Source of the DNA: Barnesiella sp. An22 | Lineage (GTDB): Bacteria; Bacteroidota; Bacteroidia; Bacteroidales; Barnesiellaceae | Length of the DNA: 48,558 nucleotides | Assembly: GCF_002159975.1 (NCBI RefSeq) | Contig: NZ_NFJR01000017.1 | Location: forward strand, 1 to 48,558 | Reading direction: 5' to 3' | Part shown: piece after piece, positions 35,601-42,442 of the stretch | Numbering within the stretch: position 1 is the stretch's first letter | How the letters are laid out: every line of letters starts with the position of its first letter | Position numbers and translations under genes: made by a program | Notes under the pieces: generated by a model | The model's input: the letters and a program-made list of their open reading frames with translations, nothing else | Told to the model about the DNA's origin: nothing | The model's database searches: none

Positions 35601-36337
35601 GCTTTGAGCGAGATGACGGTCTTTATATCTTTGATTTCAAAAAAGTCGGGTTGTTGCGGATTCACCGGGGCAAACTGCTCGACCACCGGGCCGGCATTGA
35701 AAGCCACATTGTCCTTGTAGGCCGATACCAGGCGGTTGGGGTTGTACTCCGATGTCTTCTTGATGAGCTTGAAGAGCGAGCTCTCTTTCTCCTCTCCGTC
35801 GATGATAAACACTCCGTTGAAGATTTTGTGGCGGCAGTGCTCCGAGTTTACCTGCGAGAAACCGAACACCTCGCTGTCGGTGAGCTTGCGGCCGATTTTA
35901 CGGCTCAGCTCGTTGAGGTAGTTGATTTCGTCGGAGCTCAAGGCCAGCCCCTCCTGCTCGTTGTAGGCAGCCAGGTCGTCAATGTAGACGATGGGGTCGG
36001 GACGTTTGTCGATTTCGAAAATCTGGCCGTCGATGCCGTGGTAGAGTCGTTGCAGCATCTTGTCAAACTCGGCCTGGTCGTTCTCGACCGGGAAGAACTC
36101 CTCGATGCGGGTAATGCCGGTGAGTCCCATGTTTTGCGTAATCTCTACCGCATTGGTACTCCACGGGGTAATCATCTCTTTGCGCGGTCCTACGAACCAA
36201 CCCGACAGCGTGGGCTGTGCGAGTTGCTCGGCCTCTCCGAAAAGCCAGGATAACTTTTGGGTCTCTTCGGCCGAAAAGGCATGGTCGGCCTCGACCGCGA
36301 TAATGTTTTGAACGGGGGTTTTGAAAAGAATGACCAT
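32645..36337 (-). CDS. purL: Phosphoribosylformylglycinamidine synthase (large single-chain form)
   Basis: A 1230-residue fused FGAM synthase, converting FGAR, glutamine and ATP to FGAM in purine synthesis. An N-terminal PurS-like part leads to the catalytic domains (VNSEHCRHKIFNG near 200, LKAETHNFPTTVEPFNGAATGTGG by parts near 285-310, DHGAGGHLNALSELVEE). The C-terminal class I glutaminase holds MIVYCGGFSNSDVLGSA and the nucleophile cysteine in GICNGCQLM, with the His/Glu pair around HGEGKFELP. The frame extends upstream to 36433, but the minus-strand -7 box at 36422-36429 lies inside that extension, so I chose the ATG at 36337 (MVILFKTPVQ). Confidence 0.96.
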   Translation of the reverse strand: MVILFKTPVQNIIAVEADHAFSAEETQKLSWLFGEAEQLAQPTLSGWFVGPRKEMITPWSTNAVEITQNMGLTGITRIEEFFPVENDQAEFDKMLQRLYHGIDGQIFEIDKRPDPIVYIDDLAAYNEQEGLALSSDEINYLNELSRKIGRKLTDSEVFGFSQVNSEHCRHKIFNGVFIIDGEEKESSLFKLIKKTSEYNPNRLVSAYKDNVAFNAGPVVEQFAPVNPQQPDFFEIKDIKTVISLKAETHNFPTTVEPFNGAATGTGGEIRDRLGGGRASLPIAGTAVYMTAYPRTEEGREWEEGAMAPRPWLYQTPEQILIKASNGASDFGNKFGQPLICGSLLTFEHAENGKKFAFDKVIMLAGGVGFANMRDALKGTPVPGEKVVVMGGDNYRIGMGGGAVSSVETGQYANAIELNAVQRANPEMQKRVSNVIRAMSEADENPIVSIHDHGAGGHLNALSELVEETGGVIDMDKLPVGDPTLSAKEIVGNESQERMGIVIHEEDIDRIRQIADRERAPFYVVGETTGDHRFVFRQADGVKPIDLAMDDMFGKAPRTVMTDHTVTETYEDVTYNQAQLDEYVERVLQLEAVACKDWLTNKVDRSVTGKIARQQCQGEIQLPLSDCGVVALDYRGRAGIATSIGHAPQAALVDPAAGSVLSIAEALTNIVWAPLAEGLDSVSLSANWMWPCKNEGEDARLYRAVEACSDFACSLGINIPTGKDSLSMTQKYGNDKVYSPGTVIISAGAEVSDIRKVVSPVLRTGIESTVYYIDFSFDRLKLGGSAFAQSLNKVGKEVPTVQDSEYFAAAFNAVQELVKKELILAGHDISAGGMITTLLEMNFANTEGGLEVSLDEIPEKDLVKILFSENPGILIQVEKCEEVEKILKHAGVAFIKLARPCEERHLLIHKDGADYQFFIDHLRDVWFESSYLLDRKQSGEEAAKARFLNYKEQPLQYSFAPSFTGTLAQYGISADRRTRSGVKAAIIREKGVNGDREMAYSLYLAGFDVKDVHMTDLISGRETLDDVNMIVYCGGFSNSDVLGSAKGWAGGFLWNEKAKAALDRFYSRPDTLSLGICNGCQLMVELGLLTPDHAEKPKMRHNDSHKFESEFIGLTIPQNNSVMFGSLSGSKLGIWVAHGEGKFELPYDKERYHIVAQYTYDAYPANPNGSPYAIAGIASADGRHLAMMPHLERAIFPWQCGYYPADRRNDEVTPWIEAFVNARKWVEQHTK

Positions 36338-36671
36338 TATGTCTTGTTTTTTAGTGGTATGGTTGTATTCCCGCTCCTCTCTTGAAAGGAGGCAGGGAAA
36401 AAGATCTATGGGTTTCGGCAGCAAAATTATCAAAAATCTATGGAAAAACCTCCAAAATTCGGCAGATTAACGCAATGTAATCTGTGAATTAAGTAGTTAG
36501 GGGAAAATCGCGGAAGTTGGATAGAGGGCTGAATAGCGTTTCAAAGCGGATTGGAGAAAGAGAACGGTTTCCTAATCGTTACCCGTCAGAAATGCAGATT
36601 TAACAGTCACCGTTCCGTTTGCGCCGCTCTGCGTAGGTTTGCTTGTCAAGGTTTAACTCGTTGATTTATAG
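36338..36671. other. Intergenic region between purL and the mobile-element remnant
   Basis: The left part is the purL leader and promoter region. From about 36460 rightwards the sequence has no gene, no clear terminal repeat and no tRNA. It should contain the boundary of the acquired segment, which I cannot place exactly. A TAGTTTTG box sits at its right edge (36669-36676). Confidence 0.4.
36422..36429 (-). promoter_or_regulatory. -7 box of the purL promoter
   Basis: CAAAATTA on the plus strand is TAATTTTG on the minus strand, a perfect TAnnTTTG. A TTTG upstream is 23 nt away, slightly too far, so the -33 part is uncertain. The position gives a leader of about 80 nt to ATG 36337 and decides the purL start. 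Confidence 0.55.
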
Positions 36672-36676
36672 TTTTG
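36669..36676 (+). promoter_or_regulatory. -7 box in front of the truncated integrase start
   Basis: TAGTTTTG matches TAnnTTTG and lies 20 nt before the ATG at 36697. No TTTG at the right spacing is seen, so this is tentative. Confidence 0.35.
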
Positions 36677-36696
36677 CAACCAAAAAAAGAACGAGT

Positions 36697-36747
36697 ATGA
36701 CAAGGAGCACATTTCGCGTGCTGTTCTATGCGAACGCCAACAGGCAA
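36697..36747 (+). pseudogene. 5' end of a mobile-element tyrosine integrase (truncated)
   Basis: From ATG 36697 the frame reads MTRSTFRVLFYANANRQ, resembling the start of Bacteroides transposon integrases (M-x-RSTFKVLFY...). After about 17 codons the resemblance ends, and an overlapping frame continues as the mobilization-protein fragment. I infer a deletion joined the start of int to the end of mob. The match is short and from memory. Confidence 0.4.
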
Positions 36748-37409
36748 AGCAGGAACTTGACGAAGTCAAAAAAGAAATCAAGTCGGAGAAGCTGGAAGCC
36801 GCCAAGACCGAGGCGAAAGCGGCACTCGTGGCAAAAGTAGGTTCTCTTTTGGGTAGCGGCAGACTGAAAGAGTTGGAAGCCGACAACCGAACCTTGCAAG
36901 GCGAGGTTGCCGCCCGTGACGAGAGTATCGAATTATTGCAAAAGCAGATGGAGCGGCAGCAGGAGGAACACAGCCGCCAATTGGTGGAACTGCAAGCCAA
37001 GTACCGCAGGGAAATGGCGGACAAGGAAGCGGCACACCAAAGGGAAGTGTCATTCCTGAAATCCATTATCCAAAAAGCCAAGAAGTGGTTTCCGCTGTTC
37101 CAAGAGTTGGTGTATATGGAGAAGCTCTGCCTTAAAGTCGGCTTCAACGAAAGGCAGACTGCCACGCTCATCAGCGGCAAACCGCTGTTCTACGAGGGCG
37201 AGCTCTATTCGGAAGAGCACAGGCGGAAGTTCACGACCGAGGAAGCAGGCTTCCAAGTGGTGAAAGACCCGAAAGACAAGTCCAAGCTTGCACTTGCCAT
37301 CAACGGGCAAGTGATTGGAGAGTGGTTCAAGGAGCAGTTTGGCAGGCTGTTCTCATCCGTTAAAAGGACGGTTGAACCGCTTAGGAGAGGCAAGGGCATG
37401 GGATTATAA
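36729..37409 (+). pseudogene. 3' fragment of a Bacteroidetes mobilization (relaxase-type) gene
   Basis: The reading frame is open from 36672 but has no good start; mobilization-protein character begins at about CERQQAKQELDEVKKEIKSE. A long coiled coil (about 36750-37060) rich in Q, E, K and A is followed by the conserved C-terminal part ending mobilization proteins of this group: SFLKSIIQKAKKWFPLFQEL, LYSEEHRRKFTTEEAG and LAINGQVIGEWFKEQFGRLF. The N-terminal relaxase domain is missing. The sequence shows an earlier mobilizable element at this site, now unable to move by itself. Confidence 0.75.
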
Positions 37410-37483
37410 ACAATACCAACGGGAGGGTAGCAAGTTTGTGTTTCGGGCAGACCAAAACCGCTTGCTAACCGCTAATTGAAATG

Positions 37484-38047
37484 TCACTTTATTTGTGCCC
37501 GAATCCTACTCAAACTTGCCTGCGTGATGCCTAAATAAGTGGCGATACTTCCCAACGGCAACCGCTGTAACAAATCAGGATCTTTCTCCAACAACTCGTG
37601 ATACCGTTCCGAGGCGACGGCAGACAGCATGGAAATCAGCCGTTCCTCGGCGGCAAGCAGTTCCATTTCCGCATAACGCCGCCCCCAATTGGCTATGTGC
37701 AAATCCTCCAAGAATAACTCTTTCAGTTTTTTCCTTTCCAATACATATAAGACAGAATCTTCCATCAGCTCCATTGTTTCATACCCCGGCTCGTCATTCA
37801 CATATCCTTTCATGGAAACAATGGTCGCCCCTTCCCTGCCGACCCAAAAAGTAATTTCTTTCCCCTCCACCAGAGTATAAGCGCGGACAATGCCTTTTTT
37901 GATGAAAAAGATGTCCTTTTCCACCTTGCCATATTCCAACACTTGGAATCCTTTGGGGTATGAGACTTCCGTCAGGCATTGCCGTAACTTGTCCAAAGAC
38001 ACATCCGGCATGGCATATCTCAGGTTGATGATTTCCTTTATATCCAT
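37484..38047 (-). CDS. Crp/Fnr family transcription regulator
   Basis: A 187-residue regulator with an N-terminal cyclic-nucleotide-binding-like beta-roll (about 25-115, FQVLEYGKVEKDIFFIKKGIVRAY in parts, ITFWVGREGATIVSMKGYVN) and a C-terminal winged helix whose recognition region is LPLGSIATYLGITQASLSRIR. It lacks the cysteines of Fnr iron-sulfur sensors, and the effector is unknown. It is divergent from the SMR and MFS exporter genes, and a 26-bp dyad in the shared upstream region is a candidate operator. This arrangement suggests the regulator controls the exporters. Confidence 0.9.
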   Translation of the reverse strand: MDIKEIINLRYAMPDVSLDKLRQCLTEVSYPKGFQVLEYGKVEKDIFFIKKGIVRAYTLVEGKEITFWVGREGATIVSMKGYVNDEPGYETMELMEDSVLYVLERKKLKELFLEDLHIANWGRRYAEMELLAAEERLISMLSAVASERYHELLEKDPDLLQRLPLGSIATYLGITQASLSRIRAQIK

Positions 38048-38066
38048 AAGTCATTTTGTTATGGTG

Positions 38067-38074
38067 CAAAATTA
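38067..38074 (-). promoter_or_regulatory. -7 box of the Crp/Fnr regulator gene
   Basis: CAAAATTA on the plus strand reads TAATTTTG on the minus strand, a perfect TAnnTTTG, 20 nt before the regulator's ATG. No good TTTG is seen at the expected distance. Confidence 0.5.
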
Positions 38075-38128
38075 TAAAATAGCGCACAGAAACAGCTGCT
38101 AACGGCTGTTTTTTGTCAAATGCAAAAT

Positions 38129-38154
38129 CCGTTTTTACCAAATGTAAAAAACGG
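38129..38154. promoter_or_regulatory. Operator-like dyad between the regulator and the exporter genes
   Basis: CCGTTTTTAC (38129-38138) and GTAAAAAACGG (38144-38154) are inverted repeats around CAAAT with a single extra A on the right. The right arm falls where the -33 element of the exporter promoter should be (about 20 nt before TACTTTTG at 38171), as expected for a regulator-binding site. Confidence 0.55.
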
Positions 38155-38170
38155 TTAGAAATTACTTGCT

Positions 38171-38178
38171 TACTTTTG
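38171..38178 (+). promoter_or_regulatory. -7 box of the SMR/MFS exporter operon
   Basis: TACTTTTG is a perfect TAnnTTTG, 25 nt before the ATG at 38204. The -33 position is occupied by the dyad rather than by TTTG, consistent with a regulated promoter. Confidence 0.55.
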
Positions 38179-38203
38179 CACCCGAATTTAATAAATCATA
38201 GGT

Positions 38204-38530
38204 ATGAATTGGATAATTTTATTTTTGGCAGGATTGTTTGAGGTAAGCCTTACATTCTGCTTGGGAAAAACGAAAGCGGCATCAGGACTTGAATTTTATT
38301 TGTGGGGGAGCGGTTTCTTGGCATCTACCGTGTTGAGTATGGCTTTGCTTGCCAAAGCTGTGCAGACTTTGCCTTTGGGCACGGCATACGCCATTTGGAC
38401 GGGTATCGGAGCGGTCGGCACGGTCTTGATTGGGATATTCGTTTTCAAAGAGCCGGCCACTCCCATACGGCTTTTCTTCCTGTTCACGCTCATTGCCTCC
38501 TTGATTGGATTGAAAGTTGTGTCATACTGA
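38204..38530 (+). CDS. Small multidrug resistance family exporter (SugE/Gdx-like)
   Basis: A 108-residue protein with four membrane helices. The conserved glutamate is E13 in LAGLFEVSLTF. The third-fourth helix region TLPLGTAYAIWTGIGAVGT is the form typical of the SugE/Gdx branch, members of which export guanidinium, rather than of broad-range QacE proteins. The usual tryptophan and alkaline residues after E13 differ (SLTFCLGKTK). Proton-coupled export as a dimer is expected. The MFS gene follows after 12 bp, and the pair is divergent from a Crp/Fnr regulator. Confidence 0.9.
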   Translation: MNWIILFLAGLFEVSLTFCLGKTKAASGLEFYLWGSGFLASTVLSMALLAKAVQTLPLGTAYAIWTGIGAVGTVLIGIFVFKEPATPIRLFFLFTLIASLIGLKVVSY

Positions 38531-38542
38531 AAGGAGGAATAA

Positions 38543-39748
38543 ATGATGAAATATGAATTGAGAGAAAACCACGGCATTCCGGCACCTCTGCTGGCTCTGA
38601 TGGCAGTCGCTACCGGGCTTTCCGTTGCCAACTGCTACTACAACCAGCCTTTGTTGGGCAGCATGGCAAAGGATTTTGGGGTAAGCGACTTTTCTGCCAG
38701 CATGGTTGCGACATTGACCCAGATAGGTTATGTAGTCGGACTTGTGTTTGTCATTCCGCTTGGCGATCTGGTTTCACGAAAGCAGCTGATATTGACCAAT
38801 TATATCATTTCATCGTGCGCATTGCTTGCCATAGCACTTGCCCCTAACATCTATTGGGTGTGGGGCGCATCCTTGCTTGCCGGAGCATCTTCGGTTATGC
38901 CGCAGTTCTTCATCCCGTTGGTGTCTTTCCATTCAGCACCAGCACACAAGGTACGCAACGTGGGGATTATACAGTCCTGTCTGCTCATAGGCATTCTTGG
39001 CTCACGGGTGTTAAGTGGTTTCCTGGCTGATATGTGGGGATGGCGTTCCGTCTATTTTGTGGCTTGTGTGTTTATGCTCGGATGCTTTCTTATGATTTAC
39101 AAGATGCTTCCCGTTCTGCCTGCTCGTTCACGTGAAAATTATGCGGGTCTGATGAAATCCTTGTTGCGTCTGCTTGCCAAATACCCGTACTTGCGTATCG
39201 CTTCGTTGAGGGCGGCATTGGCTTATGGCTCGTTCTTTGCGTTGTGGAGTTGCCTTGCTTTCCGGATGAAGCAAGAGCCTTTCTTTGCGAGTGACGATAT
39301 TATCGGCGCGCTCGGTTTGTGCGGATTGGCAGGTGCATCCACGGTGGTTTTCATCAGCGGCTATATCCAAAAGTATGGCGCAAGGTTCTTCTCTATTGTC
39401 GGAGGATGTGTGGTATTGGCTGCATGGTTCTTGGCATTTTGGGGGAATGCCAGCTATGTGTGGATGATAGTCGCTATCCTGTTGATTGATGCAGGAATGC
39501 AATGCATCCATCTGTCCAATCAGACCAGCGTGGTCTCCCTTGACGCATCCGCCATCAACCGTGTCAATACCGTTTATATGACCATCTACTTTCTGGGCGG
39601 TTCTGCTGGTACGTTCGTTTCAGGTCTGTTTTGGCAACATTACGGATGGGCAGGCGTGGTAGGAGTAGGAGTTGCCTTTACCGTGGCTTCCTTGTTCGTT
39701 AATTGCTTCCAACCAAGACTGCATAAGGATGAATGCTCAATATTCTGA
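38543..39748 (+). CDS. Major facilitator superfamily transporter
   Basis: A 401-residue, 12-helix transporter. The first helix holds VATGLSVANCYYNQPLLGSM, shared with the YnfM/YgaY-like drug or metabolite exporters, and the loop after helix 2 has GDLVSRKQLI, the MFS motif A position. It starts 12 bp after the SMR gene (ATG 38543 with a second ATG at 38546) and is probably co-transcribed. Substrate unknown. It closes the cargo of the degraded mobile element. Confidence 0.9.
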   Translation: MMKYELRENHGIPAPLLALMAVATGLSVANCYYNQPLLGSMAKDFGVSDFSASMVATLTQIGYVVGLVFVIPLGDLVSRKQLILTNYIISSCALLAIALAPNIYWVWGASLLAGASSVMPQFFIPLVSFHSAPAHKVRNVGIIQSCLLIGILGSRVLSGFLADMWGWRSVYFVACVFMLGCFLMIYKMLPVLPARSRENYAGLMKSLLRLLAKYPYLRIASLRAALAYGSFFALWSCLAFRMKQEPFFASDDIIGALGLCGLAGASTVVFISGYIQKYGARFFSIVGGCVVLAAWFLAFWGNASYVWMIVAILLIDAGMQCIHLSNQTSVVSLDASAINRVNTVYMTIYFLGGSAGTFVSGLFWQHYGWAGVVGVGVAFTVASLFVNCFQPRLHKDECSIF

Positions 39749-39793
39749 CTAAAATAATTTTTGGAATGATCCTTTCAGTCTGAATATTTTTCA

Positions 39794-39801
39794 TACCTTT
39801 G
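39794..39801 (+). promoter_or_regulatory. -7 box upstream of a very short reading frame
   Basis: TACCTTTG matches TAnnTTTG, 31 nt before the ATG at 39833. No clear -33 element. Confidence 0.35.
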
Positions 39802-39832
39802 TACCGTAAGAGTTTCCCAAACAAGCAAAGCG

Positions 39833-39943
39833 ATGCAGACCACGGCAATTAGGACGGTTGCCAACTCATTACCCGAAAACGAGGTAATTCTTCTAACTCT
39901 CTTGATTTCAAAGAGGTATATTCCTTTATACAGATTTACATAA
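39833..39943 (+). pseudogene. Possible 5' remnant of a gene at the right side of the acquired segment
   Basis: A 36-codon frame (MQTTAIRTVANSLPENEV ...) behind a good -7 box. It is too short and composition-neutral to identify; it may be the surviving start of a gene cut off when the mobile element decayed, or chance. Confidence 0.25.
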
Positions 39944-39981
39944 AATCTCTGGAATATCCTCGCAAAAAGAGGGGAATGACT

Positions 39982-40188
39982 TTAATCGGTCAAGTCGTTA
40001 TTTTTCCTTTTGTCCTCCTTCCCCTGGTCGGGCTTGGAGGAGAGTTGGTAAAACATCATGCCCAGGGCAAGGCCTATGCCCATGCCGGCCGGGATATTCT
40101 TCATGACCGCCCCGAGGGAAAGGCCCAGCAGCATACCTATGGCGATGTAGCGGGCGAGGCGTGGACGTTTCTCTTTTTTGTCGTTCAT
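39982..40188 (-). CDS. Small glycine-rich two-helix membrane protein
   Basis: A 68-residue protein: a basic N-terminus (NDKKEKRPRLAR), two glycine-spaced hydrophobic helices (YIAIGMLLGLSLGAVM and GMGIGLALGMMFYQL) and a charged tail. The glycine zipper pattern suggests close helix packing or oligomerisation. Function unknown; similar small proteins are common in Bacteroidales genomes. The frame runs upstream to 40374, but a -7 box at 40281-40288 lies within that extension, so ATG 40188 is preferred. Confidence 0.7.
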   Translation of the reverse strand: MNDKKEKRPRLARYIAIGMLLGLSLGAVMKNIPAGMGIGLALGMMFYQLSSKPDQGKEDKRKNNDLTD

Positions 40189-40280
40189 AAGCTCTAATCG
40201 GTAAGCAGGTTTTCGAGTATCACAAGCAGGTTGTTCATGCTGCGAAGCCATTAAAAAATGATAATGTTGCTTTCGAAAGT

Positions 40281-40288
40281 CAAAGGTA
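40281..40288 (-). promoter_or_regulatory. -7 box for the small glycine-rich protein gene
   Basis: CAAAGGTA on the plus strand is TACCTTTG on the minus strand, a perfect TAnnTTTG, giving a leader of about 90 nt. The -33 match is poor. The rest of 40189-40406 shows no gene or repeat. Confidence 0.45.
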
Positions 40289-40406
40289 GAGGAAATCCTG
40301 CACTTCTCAGATAAAAATCGATAAAACAAATGGTAATTTTCTAACATAATCTTGTATATTTGTCCGAGAAGCAACGGTAGTTCCTGTTGTGTAAGGGTAA
40401 AATAAA

Positions 40407-40438
40407 TTTGTTTCTCCCCCCGGCTTGTACTATCTTTG
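40407..40438 (+). promoter_or_regulatory. Promoter of the LysE-type exporter gene
   Basis: TTTG at 40407-40410, a 20-nt spacer, and TATCTTTG at 40431-40438: an exact TTTG-N20-TAnnTTTG. Transcription should begin near 40445. Confidence 0.85.
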
Positions 40439-40490
40439 CATTCCCTTGCCGGATTTTTCCCGGCGGGATAGGATAGTTTTTTTAGACTGT

Positions 40491-41135
40491 ATGAATTTAG
40501 CGCTCTATACGATTATTCGAGGATTGGCCATCGGCATATTGGTATCGGCACCTATGGGGCCGATAGGGATATTGTGTATCCAGCGCACGCTCAACAAGGG
40601 GCGTTGGTCGGGATTCGTTACGGGGCTGGGAGCCGCGTTGTCCGACCTGATATATGCCCTGCTCACAGGGTTGGGTATGTCGATTGTTATCGATTTTATC
40701 GAAGCCAATCAGAATGTATTGCAGATTCTGGGCAGCCTGGTGCTGGTGGGCTTCGGCCTCTATCTCTACCGGCAGAACCCGGCGAAGAATATCCGCAAAG
40801 CCAACTCGTCGATCAATTCCTATACGCAAGATTTCATTACCGCCTTCCTGCTCACCTTCTCCAATCCGCTTATTCTGTTCCTGTATATAGGTCTGTTTGC
40901 CCGTTTCAACTTTTTCCTGCCCGAGTCGCAACTGTGGCATCACGTTGTAGGGTATCTTTCGATACTCGTCGGGGCGGTGGGCTGGTGGTTTTTCATCACG
41001 TATATCATCAACAAAGTGCGTTCGCGGTTCAATGTGCGCAGCATCTGGTTTATCAACCGCGCTATCGGTATCATCATCATCGTCATGTCTGTTTTCGGAT
41101 TTGTGTGGGGGATAAAAGATTATATATTGCATTAA
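40491..41135 (+). CDS. LysE-type amino-acid/metabolite exporter
   Basis: A 214-residue membrane protein with about six helices. The N-terminal LAIGILVSAPMGPIGILCIQ followed by RTLNKGRWSGFVTGLGAALSD is the LysE/RhtB family signature, and LLTFSNPLILFLYIGLF matches the conserved fourth-helix region. The reading frame extends to 40425, inside the promoter, so the ATG at 40491 is chosen. Substrate is unknown. It is followed after 10 bp by a CBM9-like gene, probably co-transcribed. Confidence 0.9.
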   Translation: MNLALYTIIRGLAIGILVSAPMGPIGILCIQRTLNKGRWSGFVTGLGAALSDLIYALLTGLGMSIVIDFIEANQNVLQILGSLVLVGFGLYLYRQNPAKNIRKANSSINSYTQDFITAFLLTFSNPLILFLYIGLFARFNFFLPESQLWHHVVGYLSILVGAVGWWFFITYIINKVRSRFNVRSIWFINRAIGIIIIVMSVFGFVWGIKDYILH

Positions 41136-41145
41136 GATAAACATC

Positions 41146-41796
41146 ATGAAAAAAGTTATTGAAGTACCTTTTGTCGCCGGGTTGAGCGACAAACCGTTGG
41201 CACAAGTCTCCGAGGTGCTCGAGACTCAGGGTGTGCGGCAGGCTATCGACTGTGTCGATTGGCCCAATGAATTTCCCTATAAACCTATTGTATCGTTTAC
41301 GATTGCCCGCGACAAGGAGTATCTCTATATCGACTATTTCGTGCGGGGCAACTACCTGCTGGCTGTCAACAGCACCGACAACTCGCCGGTGTGGCAAGAT
41401 AGCTGCGTAGAGTTTTTCGTGCAGATTCCCGGCGAAAAATACTATTACAACTTCGAATTCAACTGCATCGGCACGGCTCTGGCCGCCCGTCGCACCAGCC
41501 GCTCCGACGCCGAGCACTTCTCGCCCGAGAAGATGGCCCGTATCAAACGCTACGCGTCGGCAGGTAACAAGCCTTTCCGCGAGATGGAGGGGCTCTTCTC
41601 GTGGGAGCTGCTCGTGGCTATTCCTTTCGACCTCGTGGGTCTCGACGGCGAACATCTGCCCGAGGCCGTGGCTGCCAACTTCTACAAATGTGCCGACGGC
41701 TCGTCGCTGCCGCACTACCTCAGTTGGTCGCCCATTCCGGTCGAGAAACCCGATTTCCATCGCCCCGAATACTTCGGCGAACTGCGGTTCAAGTAA
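41146..41796 (+). CDS. Carbohydrate-binding family 9-like protein
   Basis: A 216-residue protein with the beta-sandwich pattern of the CBM9-like domain (strand segments VSFTIARDKEYLYIDYFV, SPVWQDSCVEFFVQIPGE, YYYNFEFNCIGTALAARR, FSWELLVAIPFDLVGL, LSWSPIPVEKPDFHRPEYFG by parts). No signal peptide or lipobox is seen at MKKVIEVPFVAG, so it appears cytoplasmic, which is odd for a sugar-binding domain. Its role next to a LysE exporter is unknown. A terminator follows. Confidence 0.8.
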   Translation: MKKVIEVPFVAGLSDKPLAQVSEVLETQGVRQAIDCVDWPNEFPYKPIVSFTIARDKEYLYIDYFVRGNYLLAVNSTDNSPVWQDSCVEFFVQIPGEKYYYNFEFNCIGTALAARRTSRSDAEHFSPEKMARIKRYASAGNKPFREMEGLFSWELLVAIPFDLVGLDGEHLPEAVAANFYKCADGSSLPHYLSWSPIPVEKPDFHRPEYFGELRFK

Positions 41797-41823
41797 AATA
41801 GAGTTTTTTCTAAGATAGATATA

Positions 41824-41860
41824 AGGTATTCTCTCTGTCGTGAGGGGATACCTTTTTTTA
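41824..41860 (+). terminator. Intrinsic terminator of the lysE/CBM9-like operon
   Basis: AGGTATTCTCT (41824-41834) pairs with AGGGGATACCT (41843-41853), including two G:T pairs, followed by seven T. Confidence 0.8.
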
Positions 41861-42125
41861 TCGGTTGAATACCGCCGTCCCGTCATTCCGCACTCCCTCG
41901 TCATACTGCGGTGCTTCACGTCATACCGCACTTGATGCGGTGCTCCACGTCATACCGTGCTACGACGCGGTGCTTCACGTCATACCGCGCTACGACGCGG
42001 TGCTTCACGTCATACCGCGCTACGACGCGGTATCCAGGAAATACCCGCCACTGGACCCCGCATCGGGTGCGGGGTGACTCACACACTGGACCCCGTCACC
42101 TCGTCATACCGCACTTGATGCGGTA

Positions 42126-42216
42126 TCCAGGAATACCGGCAAATGAATGCCTCGCCTTTCCTCTCTGGACCCCGCATCGCTGTGCGGGGTGACTCACGCC
42201 ACTGGACCCCGCATCG
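42126..42216. repeat. 91-bp direct repeat, copy 1
   Basis: Identical block with copy 2 at 42287-42377 (offset 161), containing TCCAGGAATACCGGCAAATG, a short unique stretch and two B-type palindromes. Likely recent unequal recombination within the array. Confidence 0.85.
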
Positions 42217-42286
42217 AGTGCGGGGTGACCCGGTGTGACGCGGAATCCAGAAATACCCTCTCGGTCATTCCGCACTTGATGCGGAA

Positions 42287-42377
42287 TCCAGGAATACCGG
42301 CAAATGAATGCCTCGCCTTTCCTCTCTGGACCCCGCATCGCTGTGCGGGGTGACTCACGCCACTGGACCCCGCATCG
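42287..42377. repeat. 91-bp direct repeat, copy 2
   Basis: Second copy of the block at 42126-42216. Confidence 0.85.
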
Positions 42378-42442
42378 TGGTGCGGGGTGACTCACGCCAC
42401 TGGACCCCGCATCGGGTGCGGGGTGACACGACGCCCGACGGT

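Larger units (their letters stand above)
41878..42434. repeat. Array of GC-rich palindromic repeats
   Basis: About 550 bp made of two short palindromic units: A, CGTCATaCCGC-n5-GCGGtaTCCAG (or ending GGTGCTTCA), and B, TGGACCCCGCATC-n-GTGCGGGGTGAC. At least six A-type and six B-type copies are mixed. A 91-bp block at 42126-42216 is duplicated at 42287-42377. No start codon with coding pattern is credible. Units resemble the intergenic palindromes known in many bacteria (REP-like). A decayed copy lies at 709-772. Confidence 0.85.

Noticed and set aside
32615-36253. Long plus-strand open frames of 528 and 619 codons
   Set aside because: They are complements of the purL codons and show no family signature; purL accounts for the whole stretch.
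36338-36433. N-terminal extension of purL (32 extra residues)
   Set aside because: The extension overlaps the purL -7 box at 36422-36429 and has no family similarity; ATG 36337 gives the usual PurL length.
41878-42434. Possible CRISPR array
   Set aside because: Units are palindromes of two types with irregular spacing and repeated, not unique, spacers; no cas genes are near.
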